64,000 nt of DNA, from NCBI RefSeq assembly GCF_007362775.1, contig NZ_CP041692.1, forward strand, positions 3,844,001 through 3,908,000, read 5' to 3'. Source of the stretch: Microlunatus elymi (GTDB lineage Bacteria > Actinomycetota > Actinomycetes > Propionibacteriales > Propionibacteriaceae). Both the position numbers and the translations under genes were made by a program. How positions within the stretch are numbered: the stretch's first letter is position 1; the number at the start of each line of letters is the position of its first letter. The notes beneath the pieces were generated by a model. It saw only the letters and a program-made list of their open reading frames with translations. It was not told the origin of the DNA and ran no database searches. Positions 59,072 through 64,000 of this stretch are shown one piece after another.

Positions 59072-60201
59072 TGATCCTGGACGGGACGCGGCGCGAGGAG
59101 TTCGGCCCCGGGCCGACGATCGCCGCGGTCGACGCCCGGGCGTACCAGATCCCGACGCCGCAACCGGAGGCGGACGGCACGCTGAGCTGGGACGCGACCA
59201 CCATGGTCGTCGTCCGAATCTCCTGCCACAACAGCGAAGTCGAGGGTCTGGGCTGGACCTACGCGGACACGTCCTGCGTGGAGTTGATCAAGGGCAAGCT
59301 GACCGAAACGATCATGGACAAGCCGGTGCTGGACGTACCGGCTGCCTGGTCGGCGATGCAACACAAGATCCGCAACCTCGGTCGGCCCGGGCTGGTGTCC
59401 TGCTCGATCTCAGCGGTCGACATCGCACTCACCGATGCCGCTGCCCGGCTGCTCGGGCTGCCGATCGATCGGCTGCTCGGACGCTGTCACGATCAGGTCG
59501 CGTTGTACGGCAGCGGCGGCTTCACCAGCCAGACCGAGGATCAGCTCGTTGATCAACTTCGGGACTGGACCGTGCGCCGGCGACTGCCGCGGGTCAAGAT
59601 CAAGATCGGCGAGTCCGGCGGCCGTCGGGTGGACCGGGACCTGGAACGGATGCGGCTGGCCCGGCAGACCATCGGCGACGACGTCGAGCTCTACGTGGAC
59701 GCCAACGGCGGCTACAGCATCGGCCAGGCCAAGCGCGTCGGCAGCGCGCTGGACGAGGTCGGGGCGATCTGGTTCGAGGAACCGGTGAGCAGTGATGATC
59801 TTGCCGGACTGGCGATGCTGCGGGATTGCTGCAGCGCCGACATCGCGGCCGGCGAATACGGCTACGACCTGCCGTACTTCGCCCGGATGCTGCCCTGTGT
59901 CGACTGCCTGCAGGTCGACCTGACCCGCTGCGGCGGCTTCACCGAGTGGCGGCGGATCAGTGCCGTGGCCGCTGCCGCCAACCGGCAGGTCTCCGCGCAC
60001 TGCGCGCCGAATCTGTCGGTGTACGCCGGCGCCGCGACCCAGAACTTCCGCCACATCGAGTGGTTCGTCGATCATGACCGGATCGAATCCGAATTGTTCG
60101 ACGGCACCCTTGATCCCGACGGCGGCATCGTCACCCCCGGACCCGGACCGGGCCACGGGCTCACCCTGCGGTCGGACGCGGCCGCGACCTATGCTGTTTG
60201 A
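59071..60201 (+). CDS. Enolase-superfamily (mandelate racemase/muconate cycloisomerase) enzyme
   Basis: 376 residues. An N-terminal capping domain (about 10-140) precedes a barrel with RVKIKIGESGGRR (Lys-x-Lys base), VDANGGYSIGQAK (Asp ligand), WFEEPVSSDDLAGL (Glu ligand) and AAGEYGYDL (third ligand), plus HCAPNLSVYAG (general acid/base His). All metal and base residues are therefore present. Substrate cannot be told; dehydration or racemisation of a sugar acid is common. Translationally coupled to the ThDP enzyme by a TGATG overlap. Confidence 0.88.
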   Translation: MILDGTRREEFGPGPTIAAVDARAYQIPTPQPEADGTLSWDATTMVVVRISCHNSEVEGLGWTYADTSCVELIKGKLTETIMDKPVLDVPAAWSAMQHKIRNLGRPGLVSCSISAVDIALTDAAARLLGLPIDRLLGRCHDQVALYGSGGFTSQTEDQLVDQLRDWTVRRRLPRVKIKIGESGGRRVDRDLERMRLARQTIGDDVELYVDANGGYSIGQAKRVGSALDEVGAIWFEEPVSSDDLAGLAMLRDCCSADIAAGEYGYDLPYFARMLPCVDCLQVDLTRCGGFTEWRRISAVAAAANRQVSAHCAPNLSVYAGAATQNFRHIEWFVDHDRIESELFDGTLDPDGGIVTPGPGPGHGLTLRSDAAATYAV

Positions 60202-60226
60202 CGATCCATAGATCGGAAATCGACTC

Positions 60227-61321
60227 ATGATCAACCTCCCACGTATCGTCAGCACCGAACCGGTGCTTCCCCAGCACCGCTATCCGCAACAGCAACTCAC
60301 CGACGCCTTCGCCGATTTCGTCGGCGTACAAGGGCTGAAGCAGGGCCTGTTGCGCAAGGTGCACGGCAACGCCGGCGTGCAGTACCGGCATCTCGCCCTG
60401 CCGATCGAGAAGTACGCGGATCTGCACGACTTCGACACCGCCAACGACGCGTTCATCAACGAGGCCACCGCGCTCACCGACACCGCGCTGCGTCGCGCCC
60501 TCGAGCACGCGACGGTCGAGCCCGGCGAAGTGGAGTTGATCATGACCGCGACCACCACCGGTCTGGCGGTGCCGTCGCTGGAGGCGCGGATCGCGCCGGC
60601 GGCCGGGATCCGTTCCGACGTCAAACGGCTGCCGGTGGTCGGACTGGGCTGCGTGGCCGGTGCCGCCGGGGTGGCCCGGGTCGCCGACTACCTGCTCGGC
60701 CACCCGGATGCTGTCGCGGTGCTGCTGTCGGTGGAGTTGTGCTCGCTGACCCTGCAGCGGGCGGACACGTCGACGGCCAACCTGATCGCCAGCGGACTGT
60801 TCGGCGACGGTGCGGCCGCGGTCGTGATGGCCGGAGCGCGGCGCGCCGCCGAACTCGCGCCGGGCGGACTCGCGCCCTCCGGTCCGGCGCCACGGGTGGT
60901 GGCCGGCCGCAGCCATCTCTACCCGCACACCGAACGCGCGATGGGCTGGGACGTCGGAGCCAGCGGCCTGCGGATCGTGCTCGGTGCCGAGATCCCCGAC
61001 CTGGTCCGATCCGAGTTGCGGGCCGACGTCGACGGGTTCCTCGGTGATCATGGTCTGTCGGTGCCGGAGATCGACTTCTGGGTCTGCCATCCGGGCGGGC
61101 CGAAGGTGTTGCAGGCGGTCGAGGAGACGCTCGACCTTCGTGACGGACAGCTGGACGTCACCTGGGAATCGCTGACCGAGATCGGCAACATCTCCTCGGC
61201 CTCGGTGCTGCATGTGCTGGCGGACACGCTGCGCCACCGGACGCCGCGGCCGGGCTCGTACGGGTTGATGCTCGCGCTCGGCCCGGGCTTCAGCCTGGAA
61301 ATGGTTCTGCTGCAGGTGTGA
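60227..61321 (+). CDS. Type III polyketide synthase (BpsA/alkylpyrone synthase type)
   Basis: 364 residues of the chalcone-synthase fold. Catalytic triad: Cys142 in GLGCVAGAAGVA, His288 in WVCHPGGPKVL and Asn321 in IGNISSASVLH. The active site should condense fatty acyl-CoA with malonyl-CoA to make pyrones or resorcinols. It ends with a GTGA overlap into the ICMT-like gene, the bpsA-bpsB arrangement of Bacillus, which makes methylated alkylpyrones. The chain length of the starter cannot be told. Confidence 0.92.
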   Translation: MINLPRIVSTEPVLPQHRYPQQQLTDAFADFVGVQGLKQGLLRKVHGNAGVQYRHLALPIEKYADLHDFDTANDAFINEATALTDTALRRALEHATVEPGEVELIMTATTTGLAVPSLEARIAPAAGIRSDVKRLPVVGLGCVAGAAGVARVADYLLGHPDAVAVLLSVELCSLTLQRADTSTANLIASGLFGDGAAAVVMAGARRAAELAPGGLAPSGPAPRVVAGRSHLYPHTERAMGWDVGASGLRIVLGAEIPDLVRSELRADVDGFLGDHGLSVPEIDFWVCHPGGPKVLQAVEETLDLRDGQLDVTWESLTEIGNISSASVLHVLADTLRHRTPRPGSYGLMLALGPGFSLEMVLLQV

Positions 61322-61842
61322 GCGTGGCTGCACACAACTGGTGGTTCACTCTGCTGGTGCTGCTGGTGGCAGCCGAACGCCTGGCCGAGCTGAACGTCGC
61401 CCGGCGGAACCGGCGCCGGGCGCTGGCCGCCGGCGGGATCGAGTACGGGGCCGGTCACTACCCGATCATCGTGCTGCTCCAGATCGGGCTGCTGGCCGGC
61501 AGCATCCTCGAGAACTGGCTCCGCGATCCCCCGCTGCGGCCCGCGCTCAGCCTCACCATGCTGATCGTGGTGCTGCTGGCGCAGGGACTGCGCTGGTGGT
61601 GCATCAGCACGCTCGGCCCGCAGTGGAACACCCGGGTCATCGTCGTCCCGGGACTCGGCCGGCGGCGGCGCGGCCCCTACCGGCTGCTGCCGCATCCGAA
61701 CTATCTCGCAGTGGTCGTCGAAGGGTTCGCGTTGCCGCTGGTCGGATCGGCTTGGATCACCGCAATCGCTTTCAGCACAGGGAATGCGGCGATTCTCGCC
61801 TGGCGGATCCGGGTCGAGAACCAGGCGCTGCGACGGCTCTGA
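61318..61842 (+). CDS. Isoprenylcysteine methyltransferase-like membrane methyltransferase (BpsB type)
   Basis: 174 residues. Four or five transmembrane segments with the ICMT signature GPQWNTRVIVVPGL, RRGPYRLLPHPNYLAVVVEGFALPL near residue 118-142. This is the same layout as BpsB, a membrane-embedded methyltransferase that O-methylates alkylpyrones made by the upstream type III PKS. GTG start overlaps the PKS stop by 4 bp, so they are co-translated. Confidence 0.87.
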   Translation: MSVAAHNWWFTLLVLLVAAERLAELNVARRNRRRALAAGGIEYGAGHYPIIVLLQIGLLAGSILENWLRDPPLRPALSLTMLIVVLLAQGLRWWCISTLGPQWNTRVIVVPGLGRRRRGPYRLLPHPNYLAVVVEGFALPLVGSAWITAIAFSTGNAAILAWRIRVENQALRRL

Positions 61843-62133
61843 CGAGATCGGGCGCAAGAACACGGCCCGCACCCGGCGGAACCGGATGAGGGCCGCGCTC
61901 CTTGCGGCGACACTGTGTGAAGGCTGGGCTGGTGTCGCATGCAATTTCCGCCACTGCGCAATGAGTGGCTCGTTGGGGTCAGTCTGCTCCGGGCCGGATC
62001 ATCAGGTCAAGATGTCCGGGCCATCTGGTGCGGACTGGATTGCCGTTCTGGTACCCCGTTGCCGCGATCACTAACGCAGCTGCCCGACCGGCTGCTCGGT
62101 TTGCGGCGGCGTGCCCGGGGTACCGATGCGCAC

Positions 62134-63129
62134 ATGAGCGATCAGCGTCCCGGTTCCGAGGTCCCTCGCGGGTTCGGCGCACCGGTCGCCTGGGTCGCCG
62201 GAGCGTCCCGGGGTCTCGGGCTGGCGCTGGCCCGCGAACTCGGTCTGGCCGGCTATCGGGTGGTCATCACGGCCCGGACCGCGGCCGACCTGGAACGCGC
62301 CCGCGAACTGCTGCAGGCCGACGGCGTCTCCGTCCGCACCATCGTGCACGACGTCCGCGACCCCGTCGCCGCTCGCGACGTGGTCGCCGAGGTCGAGGCG
62401 ACGTGGGGATCGATCGACACCGTGATCGCCGTCGCCGGATTGATGAAGGTCGGGCCGCTGCCGCAGCGGGCCGAGGACTACGACCAGTCGATCGACATCA
62501 TGTTGCGCGGTCCGATCAACGTGGTGCACGCCGTGCTGCCGTCGATGCAGGTACGAGGTGACGGCCGGATCGGCATCGTCACCTCGATCGCCGGGCTGAT
62601 CCCGGTCCCGCATCTGGTGCCCTACACGGCCGCGAAGTTCGGTGCGCTTGGCTTCAGCCGCGGCCTCACCGAGGAACTGCGCGGCAGCGGCATCTCGGTC
62701 AGCACCATCATCCCGGGCCTGATGCGGACCGGCGGACACTGGCATGCGGACTACAGCGGTCAGCCCGGCAACGAGTACGCCTGGTTCACCGCACTGTCCG
62801 CCCTCCCGGTCATCTCGATCGAGGCCGACCGGGCCGCCAAGATCATCGTCGGCGGGGTGCTGCGCGGCCGCAGCAAGATCATCTTCACCCTGCCGGCCCT
62901 GGCGGGTGATCTGCTCTACCGACTGTCACCGGAGGCGGTCGGGCTGCTGCTGGGCTGGGCCGGCCGGCTGCTGCCCGGGCCGGGCGATGATCAACAACCC
63001 GGATTCCGGGCCGCCCGCGGCGTCACCTCCGACGCCTTCACCCGGATCACCGGCCCGGCCCGCCGCGCCGTACGCCGTTGGAATCAACAGGGTGCCCACC
63101 AGAGCGGCGGCGACGCATCCGGATCCTGA
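62134..63129 (+). CDS. SDR family oxidoreductase
   Basis: 331 residues. Rossmann start AGASRGLGLALAREL, NAG replaced by VAVAGLM, catalytic Ser in VTSIAGLIPVPH and YTAAKFGALGFSRGL (Tyr-x-x-x-Lys). The last 60 residues extend beyond the SDR core with a hydrophobic LLYRLSPEAVGLLLGWAGRLL and a basic tail. Substrate unknown. It is monocistronic; ATG at 62134 follows a weak ribosome-binding site. The 290 bp before it hold no recognised feature. Confidence 0.85.
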   Translation: MSDQRPGSEVPRGFGAPVAWVAGASRGLGLALARELGLAGYRVVITARTAADLERARELLQADGVSVRTIVHDVRDPVAARDVVAEVEATWGSIDTVIAVAGLMKVGPLPQRAEDYDQSIDIMLRGPINVVHAVLPSMQVRGDGRIGIVTSIAGLIPVPHLVPYTAAKFGALGFSRGLTEELRGSGISVSTIIPGLMRTGGHWHADYSGQPGNEYAWFTALSALPVISIEADRAAKIIVGGVLRGRSKIIFTLPALAGDLLYRLSPEAVGLLLGWAGRLLPGPGDDQQPGFRAARGVTSDAFTRITGPARRAVRRWNQQGAHQSGGDASGS

Positions 63130-63149
63130 GCCCGGATGCACGCTCAGCC

Positions 63150-64000
63150 TCAGCCGAGGTAGTGATCCAGTGCTGCGGTCAGCCGGCCGCGGAAGCGCCG
63201 GCCGAAGTCATTGTCGCCGTCGACGGTGAGGACGGCCAGGTAGGCGAAGATGCGCCACAACTCGCGCCGCTCGGCAAACCCGGGATCGATCGGCGCGATC
63301 TCCTGGTAGCCCGCCCAGGTCTGCGGCGGTACCGGCGAGAAGTAGTCCAGCAGCGCCAGGTCCAGTTCGGGATGGCCGAAGTAGGGCGACGGGTCGATCA
63401 CCACCGCACCCTTGGCCGTACTGACGAAGTTGTGATGCTGGGCGTCACCGTGCAGCAACCGCGGCGAGGTCCGGGGACCGGCCAACTCCGGCAGTCGGCC
63501 GACCAGCGTCTCCATCCGAGCCACCGTCGCGGCATCGATCGCGTCGGCGTCGCGGGCGGTGCGTAGCCACGGCAGCACCCGGCGGACGGCATAGAACTCC
63601 GTCCACTCGTCGGAGTCGACCGGACGGTTGTCCTGCGACAGCGGGCCGAAGTAACCGTCCTCGGTGCTGCCGAACGTCTCGCCGGTCACCCGATGGATGC
63701 GTGCCAGCGCGCGTCCGATCGCTCGCCAGTCCGCCGGGTGCCGATCGGCCCGTTCGTCCAGCGCCTGCACCAGCATCACCGCCGAGCCGTCCGGAAGCTC
63801 GACGCGTCCGCCGGCCACCGGCGCCGGGACGTCGACGCCGGAGCGATCACCGATCAGTCTCAGCCCGTCGAGTTCGACGCCGAGTTGAGCCGCACCGTCG
63901 GCCCCGGCGGCGTGCTTGGCGAAGACGGCGAATCCGTCATCGCGCAGTACGAGGGCCGGATGGGACGCCCGATCGGCGAGGTCGGTCCACGACCCGACCC
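63150..64000 (-). CDS. Fructosamine kinase family protein, 5' end outside the window
   Basis: The visible part is the C-terminal 283 residues. SPRLLHGDAQHHNFVSTAKGAVVIDPSPYFGHPELDLALLDYF contains the catalytic loop HGDxxxxN and the D-P-S-x-Y motif of fructosamine-3-kinase/APH-like enzymes. An earlier VFAKHAAGADGAAQLGVELDGLRLI stretch holds the ATP-binding lysine. Such kinases phosphorylate glycated amines for repair. The frame stays open to the right edge. Confidence 0.88.
   Translation of the reverse strand, partial: VGSWTDLADRASHPALVLRDDGFAVFAKHAAGADGAAQLGVELDGLRLIGDRSGVDVPAPVAGGRVELPDGSAVMLVQALDERADRHPADWRAIGRALARIHRVTGETFGSTEDGYFGPLSQDNRPVDSDEWTEFYAVRRVLPWLRTARDADAIDAATVARMETLVGRLPELAGPRTSPRLLHGDAQHHNFVSTAKGAVVIDPSPYFGHPELDLALLDYFSPVPPQTWAGYQEIAPIDPGFAERRELWRIFAYLAVLTVDGDNDFGRRFRGRLTAALDHYLG

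Overview
This is high-GC, densely coded actinobacterial DNA. Many gene pairs overlap by ATGA or GTGA, GTG starts are common, and several families are typical of actinobacteria: DUF3052 beside ahpE, DUF3099, GAF-ANTAR, a PucR-type fasR, an accD6-type carboxyltransferase and an HspR-like regulator with Hsp20. The mix of mycobacterial-type and streptomycete-type gene orders, plus a very strong excess of the hexamer TGATCA, would fit a Propionibacteriaceae (Microlunatus-like) soil organism. That placement is inference.

Layout. 0-3.6 kb: a leftward catabolic operon (idonate/polyol-type dehydrogenase, FMN 2-hydroxyacid dehydrogenase, amidohydrolase), divergent from a membrane protein across a perfect 15-bp palindrome. 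3.6-9.5 kb: a small secreted tendamistat-like protein, tatA, ahpE, DUF3052, aceE (an order that resembles M. tuberculosis) and a vapBC module. 9.5-19 kb: a PHP-domain protein, then the type II fatty acid synthesis locus fasR-fabD-acpP-fabF-accD6 with a phosphotransferase, a TetR gene and fabH. 19-28.3 kb: sulfatase and GH4 glycosidase, an rRNA/tRNA methyltransferase, a siroheme enzyme, an HspR-like repressor with hsp20, YbaK, and an nfeD-qmcA pair split by a 166-bp MITE-like element. 28.3-35.7 kb: DUF3224, an unknown protein, an AAA+ ATPase, fabG-fabI (as in mycobacterial mabA-inhA), DUF3099, moaA and DoxX. 35.7-46.7 kb: a two-gene ABC exporter, fdhD, DUF6457, SURF1, rlmA, a decayed phosphotransferase and a frameshifted alkylsulfatase. 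46.7-53 kb: ABC exporter, histone-H1-like protein, a 0.9-kb non-coding region with repeats, ABC-F and GAF-ANTAR. 53-64 kb: a GMC oxidoreductase with its small partner and a membrane protein, SDRs, a thiamine-diphosphate oxidase-like enzyme, an enolase-superfamily enzyme, a type III polyketide synthase with its methyltransferase, and a partial fructosamine-kinase-like gene.

The clearest functional theme is membrane lipid synthesis: fabD, acpP, fabF, fabH, fabG, fabI and accD6 are all present, under a FasR-type activator. The most unusual item is FabD. It carries a C-terminal barrel-sandwich domain that resembles a biotinyl/lipoyl carrier and has a lysine (K355) where the cofactor lysine would sit, in the same operon as a biotin-dependent carboxyltransferase subunit. 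Other notable items are the MITE-like element that supplies the nfeD stop codon, several unexplained palindromes and iterons, and two decaying genes. No tRNA, rRNA or CRISPR array was seen.
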